Positions 35,027 to 49,494 are shown, counted from the stretch's first letter. The stretch: 64,000 nucleotides of DNA from Prinia subflava (GCF_021018805.1 NC_086258.1:9339081-9403080); one strand, 5' to 3'. A program made the numbers and translations. The notes: a model not told the origin generated them from the letters alone.

Positions 35027-38000
35027 GTAATTGCAAGCTCTTTAATTGCCGTGCACAGCCCGCCGCCGCTGCCAGGTAGCGCCGTAGGTAGGTGAGGATG
35101 GGCCGGGCTCGGAGGGGCGCTGGCCCCGCGGCCCGGGCTCGCCACAAGGTCAGTGTGCGAGGGACTGGGGCCAGGCTGCGCTAACCCCCGAGGGGTCACT
35201 AACCCGGGCTTTCCGACTAACCACGGGTCCGCTTTGCAGTGTGGCATTAAGGAACTACTTCCCCGAGATGTTTGGAGGCCCAAGTGATGCTTGCAGAGCT
35301 TTGAAAAGCCGTGCTTAGGAAATGGAGTCTCTGCACAGAGGCATTGCTGGGACTTCTTGTTCCCCATGAGCCGAGTGTCACCAGGGGCCTAAGATGACAA
35401 AGCTGAGAACAGTTTAGGGCTAGGACTTTCCAAAGAGCCTCAAGATTGTGCTCCCGAGGCATTGCAGAAACCTGTGGGACTCGAAACCCCAAACCACTTT
35501 GCACTTTTAAAAACCCTGCTCTAAAAGGGCCCATTTGTCCTCATCAGCGGGTGGGAGATCCACTGAGGGGTGTTTCTGCAGGGCACAGGCAGCCCATTCC
35601 TTCTACTGGAGGCAGCAACTGACCCAGTTGCATTTTTAAAACAAGCTATTCTGCCTTTCTCTTCTACTGTGAAATAACTGTTTATTGGTTCTTTTCCCTG
35701 TCGTTAAAGGAGCCAAAAAGTTGGAGTATGTGAGTCTTTTCCTATTGAATTTTCTCAGAAAGGAGGGGAGAGGGTTGTGTTTGCCCTCCAGTCTGGCAGT
35801 CCTGGTATATTTATCATGCTGTGAGCCTAATCAAAGCCATTAACTGAAAATAATTCCCTTCTTCTTATTATTGTGTGAATAAAAACACAAATGCAACTTC
35901 ACATCCATCAGGTGTCTGTACAAATCCAGGCTTGGACTTGTCCACTGCAGTTAATTCTGATTTATGAAGCAGATTTTAAACTCGACACTAGCACTGCAAG
36001 ATTTGGCTCAGTGCAATGTCCTCTTTCCTCTTCTCCTGGCACTCAGGACAATTTTAAGGATTTTGAATCATTGCAGAGAAAACAATAGGAAGCTAAATCA
36101 GTCCCTGAGCTTCAGCTTTTCCTTTAAGCAGACAGTGGTTTTCTTAGCGTGTTTTTTTTTGTTGTTTTGGCTGTTAAGGAGAAGTGTTTGTAAACTCCCA
36201 AACATGTACCAGTTCCCTTTTCCTCTTTATTTGTGTGCTGTGCAAAACCAAAATATTTTACTGTCATTTCAGTTACTATGACAAACTAAATGTGTTTAGT
36301 TTCGTTTAGGTAACCCAATGTGAACTTAATGGCATCATTTGTCAGGAACATGAGGAATATACAGGCAGATTTGATGGAAATGGGAATCAGCCCGAAAGTT
36401 TGTAAGAAATTGGATTTGAACCAGCTGCAATCTTGTTGCTGTTGATCTCTCCTGGAGTATTCTGTGTTGTCTCTGGGATTGCAGCCTCTCAGAACTAGCT
36501 GAGCTCCTCTTATCTGTAAATCTGAAAGGGATTTGCAAAGCTGGACGAGAATTTTCTCTTTATTTTTATCTGTTTTTGTTGTGCAGTGGTGATGTCACAC
36601 AGCCAGGCCACACAGCAGGTCAGAGGGGGCTTGGCCCAGGCTGGGCAGTGTGGTGGAAGTGCTGGAATAATGCAACAGGAATTCTTTCCTTAACAATTTT
36701 GTTCCCACTTGTGTCAATCCACCGAAAAACCAGGGCAGCTCCCACTGGAAGATTGATGAGCTGTGGGTGTCTGGGGGCTGTGGAAAATGCAGAAAGCAGA
36801 GGGAGGTTCTAGGTTCTGGGGGGTGATGTAATGCTGAATTCAAACCCTGCGAGTCTGGAGGAAGGAGGGAGCTGAGGCCCCCTCGAAGGCTGATCCTCAG
36901 AGGAGTTTGCTGTCTCTGGCTGGGATTCTCAGAGATCAGGAATCCTTAGTGGGAGGTTGCCATAAATTCAGGCGGATTGGAGTCACTTCACAGAATTGGC
37001 AGTGTCTGCTTTGCCACGTGTGTGTTTCCCAGACATCCTCTTGGCAGTTTTTGCACTCTGCAGTCTCTGGACCCTTTGCCAAGATCCCCACAGGGCTCAG
37101 GTGAGCCTGTGGCTCTGCTGAAGGAGCAGTGATACCTGCGAGACGATCTTTTCCAAGGAATGTCACTTCAGCAGATGCTTTTGGACAGGGAGCCTGCTGG
37201 GGGTCGGGCAAGCCTTACAGGGTTACCAGGGAGGAGGAGATCTCTGCTGGCACAGGATCCCTGTCCCCGTGTGGGACCATTCCCTGTGCTCCATCCATAC
37301 CTGGAGCTGCAGCTGGAGCACCCAGGAGTCGGAGCTGCTGCCTTTGCTGTGAGCCTCTTCCAGCCCTCTGTTTCTATCCAGCAGGCTCTGAACACTCAGG
37401 AGTTGTGTTTGAAAACATGTATTTATCTCCTGCCACAGCCCACTCTCCCCCCAGTGGCAATGCCACCCACCCACACCTGCCCTTCTGCCACTGCTGCTGC
37501 TGCCAGCCCTTGCTGGGGATGGAGGGATGGATCCCAGTCAGGCTGGAGCTCTGGGAGGGCTGAGACCCAGTTTGGGAAATGGGTTTTGCTTCCTGAGGGA
37601 CAGAGAGAGCCACTCCCTCAGGAAAGAGCTGCTGTGGTGCTTTCAGCTGGGCAAAGTGAGCAGAGCCTGCATTTTCTGTGCAAGGATCTGAGGGAAGGAG
37701 GGGAGAGCTTTGTGTTGGGACTCCAGATGGAGCCAGGCTGCTGCAGTGTGCAGAAAAACGTCCGGGCCTTTGAGGTGTTGGCAGTGACAGCAGCTTGTTC
37801 AATGGTCCATGTGATGGCATCTTCTGTTCTGGAGCTCTCTGGTCAGCCCTGGTGCCTTTACCACATTCATCATTTCGGTGTGTTTGTCCCTCTGCCCCTT
37901 TGGGAGGCCAGGCTGGAACACCTGAGCAGTGACACTGCTGGGGAGGGCACAGCTGAGCAGGGGGAGGCTGCTCTGAGGAGCCTGATGGGATCCTGCCTCC

Positions 38001-41000
38001 AGCACGTTAAACCGCGGCTGTTTGAGGGTGGGTAAAGCAGACAGGCTTCCCTGCACCCGTAAACTCTGCTGGAATTAGTGCCTGAATCCCCCAGCTCTGC
38101 TCTCCACAGAGTCAAGACATGCTGCAGGTAAACATTAGTTAGAGAAAAAACTGCCAGCAGAACCCCTGGGCCATCTGTTCAGCCCAGAGATGTGTGGGAC
38201 TGCGGGAGGAATCGTGGCAGTAATTATAATTACTCCCAGGTGACCCATCTGATGTAGTGGAAGGTTCTTGGGAGGCAGAGAGGGGAGAAGGAGAATTTTC
38301 AGTGACAGCAGCACCTGCTTGTGGCTGCACTTGGGTGCGTGGCTCTCTCCAGGATCTCTCTCTGCTTCTCCTTACTCATGGATGAAGGAATTGGGGTCAG
38401 TGGGAAGCGGTTTGAAAATTCCCTTTGCTGATAGAAACCGCTTGCAGTGCTCCATTCACAGTCCCATCTCTGAGCCAAATGCAGCTTTGGCTTTGGGGCT
38501 TTCTTGTGTAAAACTCTGCAGGCGATCAGTCGGCATCAAAGCCCCGAGAATCTGAGAACATCGGAGTTCCTGATCTTGAAGGCTTCGTGTTCCTGATCCT
38601 TCTGCCTCTGACAGCCTTGGACATAAATGTCTTGCTCTGTGTTCTGTTTATCACAGATGCTTTTAAAGGTGTTTTATGAAAAGGATTTTTATTAAGCAGG
38701 CTTTCTTCTTCCTTTCCTTTGATGGCTGCTGTGAAGAGAAATCTGACTGATCTTCAGCAAAACCCAGAATTTCAGTGCACCGAACACTGAGCGGGGAGGC
38801 CAAGGTCAGGCTGGGTTTTTTTCTCAGCACAGGCTATTCAGATACACATCTGTTGAAAACAGCTGGAATTTAGTCTTTCTTTTTCTGTTTGATGAAATCA
38901 AAACCTTTAAAGTGATAAATGAGAGATCAGCTTATATCCAAATAATCAATACCTTGGAGGTTCAGGCACTCGCTTGGGACAAGGGAAAATTGTCCCAGCA
39001 TGTCCCAGAGTGACATAACAACGAAGGAGGTTTTATTATATTTAAAGCCAACTGAAATTGCACTCACCTCTCACTGATCTTCCTTAGCTGAAAATCAGTT
39101 CTGCAGCACGTTAACAAAAAATGATGTTGAACAAGGAGTGCCAGGTGGAATTTCTCCCTTTCCATCTCTGCAGGATTTTGTTTCTCATTTAAGGGCTGGG
39201 AGCAGGCAAGTGAGGAGCCCAGTAATAAATATTAGCAATAGGCTTGGTTTTTTGTACTGAGTTTGGTTTTTTTTCCAAGGGTGGTGTCTTTTAAATGCCA
39301 GGAAAAGGAGACCTTCCTGCTTTGCACTTTTTAATGATGATTGCTTTGTTTTTCAAGTCTCTTTTGTGGCATTTTCTGTTTCACCACAGAAGTCTTTCAG
39401 TCTTTCATTGAAATTTTAACAGCATGGCTGACAGATGCCCATAGAAAAGATATGCAAAATGTTTAAAGCTGTGCTGTTTATAGGAAATATTCACTGGCAG
39501 CTGTGCTATTTTTAGCACCAGTGCTCCAGCTGAGACTTTGCTGTGTTTGTTCAATGCTTCATTGTCTAGTAAAAATTGAGACTAAATTTAATGACTTGGG
39601 AAGTGGTGCGTGATGGAGGAATTCTGGAATTGTTTTGATATTAAACAATGCTTAAATCTCAGAATCCCTTTAATAAGCAAAAATTTAGAGTGAATTTATT
39701 GCAGGCAGGAGTGAAGTGGCAGCAGTGCCTCGACTCCCTTTGCTCCTGCAACAAACCCTGACCTGCCCCATCTCCTCCAGACACATCAGAAATGCAGGAA
39801 CAGCCACACTCAGTGAGCGTTCTCTGTGAGAAATTCCTACGAGATCAAAAATGAATCAAGTTGTAAAAGTTCCCCTGGGAAACCCCAGTGGGAATCTCTG
39901 AGGAGCACTGTCACTTTTTGCTCCTCTTTTCCTTTATCTCTGTTTCCAGCCCTCTCCTCCTGCAGTCCCCTCCTTTTCCCCTGACAGTGTTCCTGAGAGG
40001 GGCTGACTGCTCTGAGAGGAATTAAGTAGCAGATTTGCTCTTGAGTAATGTGGAATGAGTTTTTATCTACAAACCATAGGTACTAAATGAGAAAGAGGTT
40101 AAAAACCCTGGTCTGAGTCCAAACTAGAATTGCTTTCAAAACCATGCTTCGAGGGGTTTCAGCAGACCTTTCATGATCACTCATGTATTAGAGTAAGTTT
40201 GTCTCCTTACAGCTGTGGCAGTCCAAACAATTTAGACACAGAGCTGCCTTTTAAAGCTTTTAAACCTGTATTTCCCTTGAAGGTCTTCTAGTGTACCACT
40301 AATCCCCTAAGTTATTGCACTGAAGGCACTCTCTAATCCTTTAATTCACTCTGCTCTCAATAGAAATGGGAACGAGCTGGGCCAGGGAACGTTCTCATTT
40401 GGGCTTTATCAGTTTTGCTTTTTTCAGCTCAGACACTACTGAGGGTGGTTTGCTTTCCTTTGCAACCCTCCAGAGAGTATTTTAGAGTTAGACACTAATT
40501 GTTTGTATATATGCTTGTGAAAAAAGCTGCACAAGCCCCAGAGGTCCCAAGTCCTGTCACTGGTTTGTGCAGCCTCAGGGTTTTACACTGAGCTCCCTCA
40601 GGCCCCTTTGGGAATCAGAGAATGGACACATGGATGGCTTTTTGAGAGCTGGGAATCCATTCCCCACCTAGAGCCAGCGAGGGTCAAGGAGCAGTGTCAG
40701 CCACAGGTTATTTCTGGAAGCTTTTCTCCCCCAGACCTACACAAGAGAGAGATTCTGACTAATGTTTCTTTGGTGCTGAAGGTAAAGCCTTGAGGTGATG
40801 AGCAATGCCAGACAAGTGTTGTGGTTTTACTAATAAGCATAAACTCTAAAAGGCTGGTTAGAGCAACACATGGCCTGAATTTTGCAGGTTTGTGCTGTCC
40901 ATTGGTTTTTTCCCTTGCATGAGGGACATGTTTTTGTTGTAGGTCTGGTTTGGAGAGCCAGGCTGGGACCACAAGCGGCTCCCGGGGGCTCATTAGGAAA

Positions 41001-44000
41001 CCCAGGCTCTCACACCGCTCCAGAAGTTCATCTTAAGTTGAGCATTGAAGCATTCAGTTGGAGGAAAACATGCTCTGCAATTGTGTGGACTTGGAGAACA
41101 CTGACAAGAATAAAGACGACCAAAGTTTTGCTTCATTAACATTTGCACTGAAAGAGAAATCCTCAGATGCTGAGCACTTAATGTTTCCTTTTGAAGAAAC
41201 CAATTTATGTGAAGTGCAAGTTTCTTTTGTTCCTTATGTGCTCATATTTTTGGTTTCTTACGGCGTTTCTGCATCACTGAATTTTGTTTAGAGTCAGAGA
41301 TCAAGCCTGGGCTTGTTCTGAAGTACCCAAATGTGGTAATAGGTGGACTGGCGTAAAATGTGGCGTCTGGAGGTAAATTACAGGATGCTTCTTAAGCTTC
41401 TTGGTTTCTATAGGAACAAGTAATAGTCATCCTTCATGATTAAGCAGTGTCCATGGTAACCACACGAGCATGTTTTAAATGAAAGATATTTTCCCTTTAC
41501 ATTTTTAGCAGTCAAAGGTTACCAATTATTACCTTTATACCCTTAGACAAGAACACATTTTGATGGGGCTGGTGTGTTTGAAGTGAGAACATTTGGTGTT
41601 CATTCACATAACTCTGCTCCTAGGATCAGATAAAATTCGGATGAACACCAAAACAAAATTTCAGAGAGTGGGTTGGGGTGCATTAACCTCCCCAGGAGGG
41701 GAAATGTTGGTCACTAAATTGCTGAATTGTTGTGCAGGGTTGCAGGGTTGCTGTTCAGGTGCCCATTTGCTCCTCAGAGTGACTGCAGGGCAGCAGTGGA
41801 GGGAGACAGTCCAACACAGATCTGGCATATTCTTTAGGATGGGAAACGCAAATGTCAGTGTTGGTGTAGGTAAGAACACCTCCCCGCTCCCTCCTGCTTC
41901 AAAAATAGGTTGGGAAGTGAAAACACGACTGGTTTTTAGTGTTCCTTGTCTCTCCCTGGCACTGGTGTTGTTTGCCTGGAAACCGCAGGGTGAGCGTGTG
42001 CAGCTGCTACCTGCGAGCAGAGCAGGTTTGTGGGAGAGGAGCAGAAACACCCACCCACCCCCAGAGGAAATAAAAGGATCAGTCACAATAAATTAGGATT
42101 TACATTCCACAATTTCTAATAGCGAAACAATTGCTAAGAGAGTCTGAGCAGCAGAGCAGAGATGGATGGGGAGCAGCAGTGAGCAGGGATGGATTCTCAG
42201 CGGTGTTTTGGGCACAGGGTGCATTGCCCAGGTGTGCAGAGCTGCTGTGCCTGACACACATCCACACACAGCAAAGGCACAGATCTGTGCAAAAAACAAC
42301 ACTCATTTTATAAGCATTATCTTCTATTAATGCATATTAACGTGCAGGAGGCTTGGTTCTGTTTGCTAGGGGAACTCTGAGGCCTCTGCATTAATGTTCA
42401 GAAAACCAGAAAATCCCTCTCAGCTCTCCCTAACCCTGTCCCCAGTCCTCACCCTCCCACACTTGAACTGGAGGGGGAACAGTGGTTTCAGACCTTGCTG
42501 TCACTGCTGCTTTGAGTTGCGTCCTCATGACAGATACTGTATTTTGGTGGGTACCACAAATCACTGCCATCCATTACTTAAAATCCAGTATTCTTCTGTG
42601 AATTGTTTTTCCAGTGAAACTGTCTCCTAAGTAGCCAGAGTTAAATCCCAAGCTTTCCTGAGCAGAGTTCAATTTCCTTGGCTGTTGAGGCAGCCTGAGG
42701 TGGGTGAGCTGGCTCTGGGCATTGAGACTCTCTGAGGCTGCTCTGAGAGCCACATGCACCATGTGGAATTCAAATCTTAATGTTTGGTCTATTATGCAGA
42801 TGGATGTGAGCAGAGATACGTGTGTGACCCCATTTATCTCTCTAATGAAGTGCCATCAATAGAACATCTGTTTCTTTGCTGTAGAAGATGAAACCTCTGA
42901 TGAATCATGCTTATAAATTAAGTATTTATTTATTTAATTTGCATTTTACCAGTACAAACCTGTTCCAGCAGCCACCATGCCCGGCTGGGAACATGGCCTG
43001 AGAATTAACTGTGGGAAGTTTTCCTTTCTCCTGAGGGTGTTTGGTGTGAAGGGAGCTGTCCTGGCCTGCTCAGCTGTCCGGGTCACTCCTGGGGACAGCC
43101 CTGTCCTGGTGGCGTGTCCAGGTGACACCTCCAGTGAGAGGGGTGGGAATGGCAGAGTGTGCAAATTTCTCCTTGCCCTCAGATTGCCTCTGTGGATAAA
43201 GTGCTGCAGGAAAGCGCGTGGTGACAGAGCAGAATCCTTGCAGGAAGGTTCAGCATGATGGATGAGCCTAATTTAAATCTCCCCAGAGCTGACTCCTTGT
43301 TCTCCACACTCCGTGTTGCTTGTCTTTATCATCACATGGGAGGAAGCTGATGTTCCACTTCACTTTATCATCCTTTCCACTTTAACCAGGGTATTGGCAG
43401 TCACCACCGTCTGGCCCCCAACCAGGACAGAATTTCAGCTTTTGCTGGTGTATTTTTTAAGTCTGAGCTTGATTCCAATTTCACCCTGGAGAAAAGGCTC
43501 CTAATGATATGCCGTTAGCAGAGGAGGAATTTGTTCTGTGGATATCATAGCAGAGGAAGATAAATATCATACATATTTTATTTCAGAGACTAATAAAGAA
43601 AGAGTAAAAATACCAAATATATATATACATATATCTAGTTAAGAAATACCAGACAGTAGAATGGAGTTTGTCCTGCAGGCTGCTCCATCAGCATAATTTG
43701 CTGTTTATCTTTAGAAAGGGAGGGTCATTTTCTGGATGCTTCATGTTCTGTCCCTGGCACCAGGTCTGGGGACCTGCAGCTGTGCCTTGTGCGTGTGGAT
43801 CTGACCTGATCTCCGGGCTTGTAGCACTCAGAATTTGCTGAATTTTCAGACCCCTCACAGTGAGAATCACCTCAGCTTTCCTTTCCCGTTAGTGCTATTC
43901 TCTTCTTTCCCTTTTGCCCTTGGAGAGGGATTTTTTCCTTGACAAATACATTTAATCTGTCTCCTCAGGTAAAGGCTGTGTCCCCCTGGGTTTCTGGGGG

Positions 44001-44099
44001 GCAGGACTTGTCCCGGGTGTCTGTCAGAGTGCCGAGCTGTGCTGGGATGGCTCCACAGCAGGGAAAGTGCAGGGAAAGCGCTCCTAACTCCGCTGACCA

Positions 44100-44310
44100 T
44101 CGTGCCCCGGCAGCCAAAGCACAGCTGGAGAATTCCCGGCGCTGCAGCTTGGGCAGCCAAGGGCCTCCAGCTCCACCTAGTGAGGCTCTGGGACCGCGCC
44201 TGCCGCACACATCCCGCTGCTGGAGAGGGCACGGCGGCTCCTCCCGGCTCCGGGGGCTGGAATCCCACCCGAGCCCTCCGGGAGAGAAGGGGCTGCGGCA
44301 CAGAGCCCGC
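44100..44310. promoter_or_regulatory. GC- and CpG-rich patch in intron
   Basis: CpGs are clearly enriched compared with neighbouring intron (for example gggaccgcgcctgccgcac and ggcacggcggctcctcccgg). It could be an internal promoter or enhancer, or a GC-rich stretch with no function. No start site or exon could be recognised. Confidence 0.25.
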
Positions 44311-46139
44311 ACAGAGTCAGGAGAAGAGCCTTTGCTGCTTGCACACATCAGAAAGCACCGTGGCAGCTGCTGGGAGAAGAGTTCTCTCACTGGGTAATAG
44401 AGAAAATCGAGGAATAGATACAAATCAAGTACTCAGAAAAATAGCAGAGCTTTTTTCAGTACTAGATTCAAGAGCCATTAATAGCACTGGCTCAGGAGCA
44501 GGATAAGGAATATTAAATCCATGATACCCAGGAACCTGACACAGAGATGAGGGGAGATCCATTAAAGTGCACAGCGTGCCGTGGCAAAGGTCAGTGTCAC
44601 TCCAAATCATCATTTAACAAAGAAAAAGCTCTTCTTTCAGTCCCACTTTGAGAGGAGATGGTAACAGATTTTAGCTGAGGAAACCAGGGTGTTCCAGTCT
44701 TTTCTGGGATTTGTTTTCTGTATTCCAGCCACATCTAACAAGGCTCTTCAGTTCACACAACTGTCCCAACTACCCTTCTTGGAGCTGCAGAGAATTTTGT
44801 GGCTCTAAGTGGTGCCTCAGGTGCCTTTTGCTGCTTTTAGGCAGGGCCACACTGGATTTGGTGCTTTTGTAACACTGAAGTCACCTGTGGGGGAAACAGG
44901 TACTGGTAAAAAGCTGGGTCAGTTTGGTGTAGCCACCGTGGGGAACATTAACTACAGGTATAGACTCAGTTGTTTTATTCAAAGTATTTTGTGCCAGAGT
45001 GTTGCCCAGAAGACAAGTAATGATCCAAATTTATTTTTTTGTTCTGTGTGTAAACAGATAAGTGAGTGGGGTTTTTACAAGCTGTAGTTCTGTAAACAGT
45101 GTCCTTAATTGTCTGGAAAGGTCATGAGAGCATGAGAAAATGTGCAAGTATTTCTGCTCGGAGCATGAGATGAGTGGGAAATAAATCAGTGATTCTGATG
45201 TGGAGGAGTTGTGTGTACAGCCAGGGGGGTTGCTGGGCTTTATGGAAGTTTATGAATGTTTAAACCAGAGATTCTAAGATGCAAAAAGAAAGAACTTTAT
45301 TGTAATGTAAGAAGTGGAGATGACACAACTTCCCTTAGCCTGGAGAACTCTCTGTTCATTAGCTTTGCTTTCAGAGGAGTCTGCCTGTTCAGAGGGCACC
45401 AGCACCTGCCCTCAACTTCTGCTTCATGACCACCTTCATTTAAAAGTCTATTTTATTTATTTAAAGGTTTGGTTTTTAATTAATTTTGCATGGTTCTAAC
45501 CTTGCTGTGAAGGATTGGTGGAATTTGCTGTGGATCAGCAGTGTTCTGGGTGATGCATTCCAATAACCACTTCTGCAGGTACCTGAACCATAAAGGTGGC
45601 CCTGCAGCTGCACTCCTGGGCTTTCAGAACCTCTCACAGCTTCTGTCACTGGAAATCAGACATTTGGGCATCTCTGCTTCCCACTCAAAGTCCTGCACGC
45701 CTTGTGGAGGACTCAGCTTGGGGTTTATTATTTTCTGTCGTTGTCTATTCCGCTTTTTTAAAGTGCCTCTATTCCCTTCCAAATCCCCATTTGGATTCAG
45801 ACTAAAGATCCATCTTTTCTCCTGGGCTCCTGTGACCACCCAAAGCTGTCTGAAATGTAGATTTTTCTGCAGCCTCTCCTGAGTATGTGGAATCACACAG
45901 ACACTACAGATACCTGTTCTCCAGGGATTGTTCTTAATTTGTGAATGCTACCGTGAGCCATGTTAAATCACTGTCACCGTGCCTCCTCCTCTCCTCTCTT
46001 GGGTTTGTAATAAGGACTTATTAGATAATGCAGAAATTAGAGGAATAACACCTAAATTCATTAAGCAATAAAATTAATTCACGGCCTGTAATTGTTTGAG
46101 CAGGAGACCGGTAATTCCTGTTCGCTCTGGTTTCACAGA

Positions 46140-46400
46140 AACTCCACCCTGGCAGCGCTGGGGCACCCGCGATGTGGGGCAGTGCCCGGTGGGGCAGGAC
46201 AGGGAGGAGCTCAGCGCCGAGCTCGGCAGCAGCCTGACCTCTCCGGGGCTGCCTGCGGCACCTTTCCCACCGCCTCTCGGAGTGTCCTGCATCACTTCTG
46301 GAGTTTTGCTGTGCTCCAGAGTCTCCTTTCCATAGGCACGTTCCGGGAGCAGGACCCCGCGCTCCTGCCGCGTCCCCCGGCGCTCTGCCTGCTCTGGCAT
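46140..46400. promoter_or_regulatory. GC- and CpG-rich patch in intron
   Basis: This is a second CpG-enriched patch (for example caccgcctctcgg, ctcagcgccgagctcgg and ctgccgcgtcccccggcg). Frames of up to 181 codons on the - strand run through it but show no recognisable domain. It is a candidate regulatory element on composition alone. Confidence 0.25.
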
Positions 46401-49400
46401 TCCAGTCATTCTTCTCTTTCTCGCTGCCTCTGATGAAGTCATCACCTCTCCTCCTGTCCCTCCCGGCTCGCTCCCAGTGCCATGGCATGTGCGCTGCTCG
46501 CCAGCACGGCGTCCTTCTGGTGAGTTCGGGGAGGTGATTCCTCCTCGCTGACTTCTCTCCCAGCACTCAGGTTGGGCCTCCCTTTCTTGTTTGGAGCTGG
46601 AGCAGGTTCTTATCAGGAAATCAACTTGCTGGGAAGTGACTGCTTGTCATTCCTTCTTCCAGCGGCCTCGCTTTGCTTTTGTTCACGCTGTCTCTTCCAC
46701 TGGCTGATCGCTGGAATTGTGTGAGAGGGGAGAATGTGAAGAGAGATTAACAAACAGGGGTTAATGTATTTTATTCTCCATAATGAGAGTGTAATCCTGA
46801 TGATCTCTTGGACTAGTTGGGATTCACAGGAGCAGGTAATGCAAATGGAAGAGCACCTCACTTGCTAAGTGAGAAGTAAAGAGTAGTAACAGTTGTTTGT
46901 TTGTTGGTTACACATAACAACCTGCTTGGAGCAGTGTCTGAGAAGTGGAATCAAAGGAGGCAGTGATGTTGGGTGGGTTAAACAAGAGTTTGGGTGCCAG
47001 GAGCTGCTCACAGCCTGTCCTGCTACTGCCCTGGAGCCTTGAGGGGATTGCTGTGCTGCTCCATAACAATTCCACAGCATGAAAAACAGGCATGGAAGAG
47101 AGGAGTGAGGATTAATTATTCTGTCAGTCCCAGTGCCTTGAATTAGTTAACAAACCAAATGTGTTTATTACTGTACAGAAAGAGTTTCAGAACTACTCGT
47201 AAGCCCCAGGTCCTAAATTAATGCGCAGTGTTTGAGGTGCTGTGTCCTTTTGACAGTGGAATATATTTAACTTAAAAACCTCCTGGTGCCTTCCACAGCC
47301 AACAGTGTGTTGGCCCAGCTGTGTGGGGACAGCTGGGAGAGCTTTCAGGGCTTGATAATTTCAAGTTTCTCTTTGAAGATCTTACTCTGCACAGGGGGAA
47401 AACCAAAACATTGCAGCCTTCTGTAAATATTTGGAAAAGCAGGAAGCCCTGTTGTTTGTTTCTCCTGTGTTGTATAACGTGGGTGAGCCCTGGGCCCTCT
47501 GTGCTATTGAGAGGTGACACAGAACTGCCACCAGGTCTGTCCAGACTGAGATGGAAGTTCAGGAGAGATTGGGAAGAAAAGGCTGAAATCAGACACTGAA
47601 TCTGATCTCTTGTAGCTTTTTTATTTTACGCACAAGCGGGCAAATTTGACAGAAATCACAGCAAATAAGGCTGGAAGGAGGTGTCTGGTATCCGTCTGCC
47701 CCAGGAGAGGGGAGGGAAGGGAGCCCATTGTCCCTGAACCTCGGTGGGCAGGGGCAGCTCTCCCCCTCAGCACCATCAGTTCCAGTGTGTAACTATCCAT
47801 GGCAGGATGGGACTGTGCCCAGTGCCTAACCCAAATACCTTCTGCTGCAAATTAGACATTTCCTTCTCAGCCTCCAGTGACTGTGGAGAGTTTTTATGAC
47901 TGGCCTACAGTGCCCTTTTCCTTGGCTCTGGGCTTGCTGTGGCAGCGTGGCTGATGCCAGGCCCTGGGCAGAGTGACCCGGCCTGAGATGGTGCTTCCAG
48001 CCCTGAAGAAGTAAAAAGGGCACTTAAACCTTTATATATTCATACTGCTCACCATGTAAAGCTGCTCTGCTGTACATTCCTGGAGTTACTCATTCACCTG
48101 TGAGCTATTTTTATTAACCTTTAAAACAAACAGTTCCCCCCACATCCCCCCCAACACCCACACCCACTCCTTCTTCTGGTTATTTCTGGTTTCTTACAGA
48201 GGGTTTTGTAACGTGTCTCTCCTGCAGTGAAACCCACAGTACTTAAACAAAGCTAAAATGGGGATTTGACTCCAGCATTTCATGAACCATAAGTTTAATA
48301 ATTTTAGGAGGGTTTAGGTGCTAGCTCTGTGTTTGTTCTGGGGTCACCCTGATGGGTTTGCTGGCCCTGCTTGGGGTATATTTTAATGATGAAGTAAGAA
48401 GCTGAGCTGGGGGCTGTTATCCCCATACAGGCCCTTTCCCTCAGTGCTGAGCACTTTGGGGCTGGGGAGCACGTGGTGAAAGCAATTTCTTGTAGCTGCC
48501 TTTCACGTAATGCCATCGTTCCTGTTTTCCAGCCAGGTGTGTGAGAAATGCTTTAAACAATGTTGATTTTTCTGGTCGTTAAGAAAATGCAAAGCAGCTT
48601 CTTCAGTTGTCATTTCGAGCTCACTTTCAAAATGCTGTAATCGAGTAGTTTCTTTATGACAATCCAAAAACAAAGCTCAAAGGAATGGGGTAGGAGCCTG
48701 AATCTTCTGAGAGGAGATGACACCAAAGGATTTTACTGCTTGAGATTCAAAGTGCAGCTTTCTGCAGAGCAAGTGCCCCGGACATTTGAAGGCTTGGCTG
48801 GAAGCTGGGAAGGCAGTGAGCTGCTGGTTTGGGCTGGCTGAGTTTCACACAGGTTACGTGGCAACCAAGGAAGGTGTCACTGAGCCAGCACCTCACCCCG
48901 TCCATGGCTGGAATCTCAGTCTGTTCTTTTGGAATAGTTTAACACAGCTCAGGAACTGCTGGGTGGAATTGCTGCTGTTGGTTGTTTCTTGCAGTCAGGC
49001 TTTGGCAAGGGCAGAACCGTGCTGAGGAGACAACCTGCATGGAAATGCACGGCTAAGGAGGACTCTGGAATGGTTTGGGAAGGTCTGAGCATCACTGAAT
49101 GGCAGCTTGGAAATAAACCTGTGTTTCTGAGTTCCATGGTGCTTTCAGAGAGGGTTTGTGAACTGAGGACACACCACCTTACAATGCTGTAGCTGACCTG
49201 TCCTGGCATCTTCCTAAATCTCCTCAGTGCTGAGCATAGTTGTTAATTTGCCTTTTCAGCCCCCTTGCTTCCTTGCCAATGAGGAAGGAGGTAAGTGTTC
49301 CTATCCTCATTTTATACTTTAGCAAAGGCAGGATTTAATGATTTTTTCCTGGTTCCAAAGCAAATTGCTAGAGGAATTAGCGAGGTAACTTAAGCATCCT

Positions 49401-49494
49401 GTGCCTCTAACCCCATTAGCAGTTTCCCCGAGGAGGATCAAATCCACGAGTGCACGGATCTGTACTTTGCATATAATTCTCACTCATCTCAATA

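Larger units (their letters stand above)
34375..35235 (+). promoter_or_regulatory. CpG-rich block around exon 1b, probable promoter island
   Basis: CpGs are dense on both sides of exon 1b. By hand I count about 18 in 34380-34500 and about 15 in 35081-35230, against almost none in typical flanking intron. A CT tract (about 34699-34720) lies between. No TATA box stands out in the right place, which fits a CpG-island type promoter with dispersed starts. The block does not prove a start site. 5' end data would be needed. Confidence 0.55.

Noticed and set aside
37160..38035. A 291-codon open frame on the + strand, the longest in the window
   Set aside because: It shows no recognisable domain and lacks a plausible exon structure. 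Several long frames overlap it on the - strand, and it lies in GC-rich intron of DAB2IP. It looks like a chance frame. Conservation of reading frame in other birds would reverse this.
46021..46566. A 181-codon frame on the - strand
   Set aside because: It runs through a CpG-rich patch, has competing frames on the other strand and shows no family resemblance.
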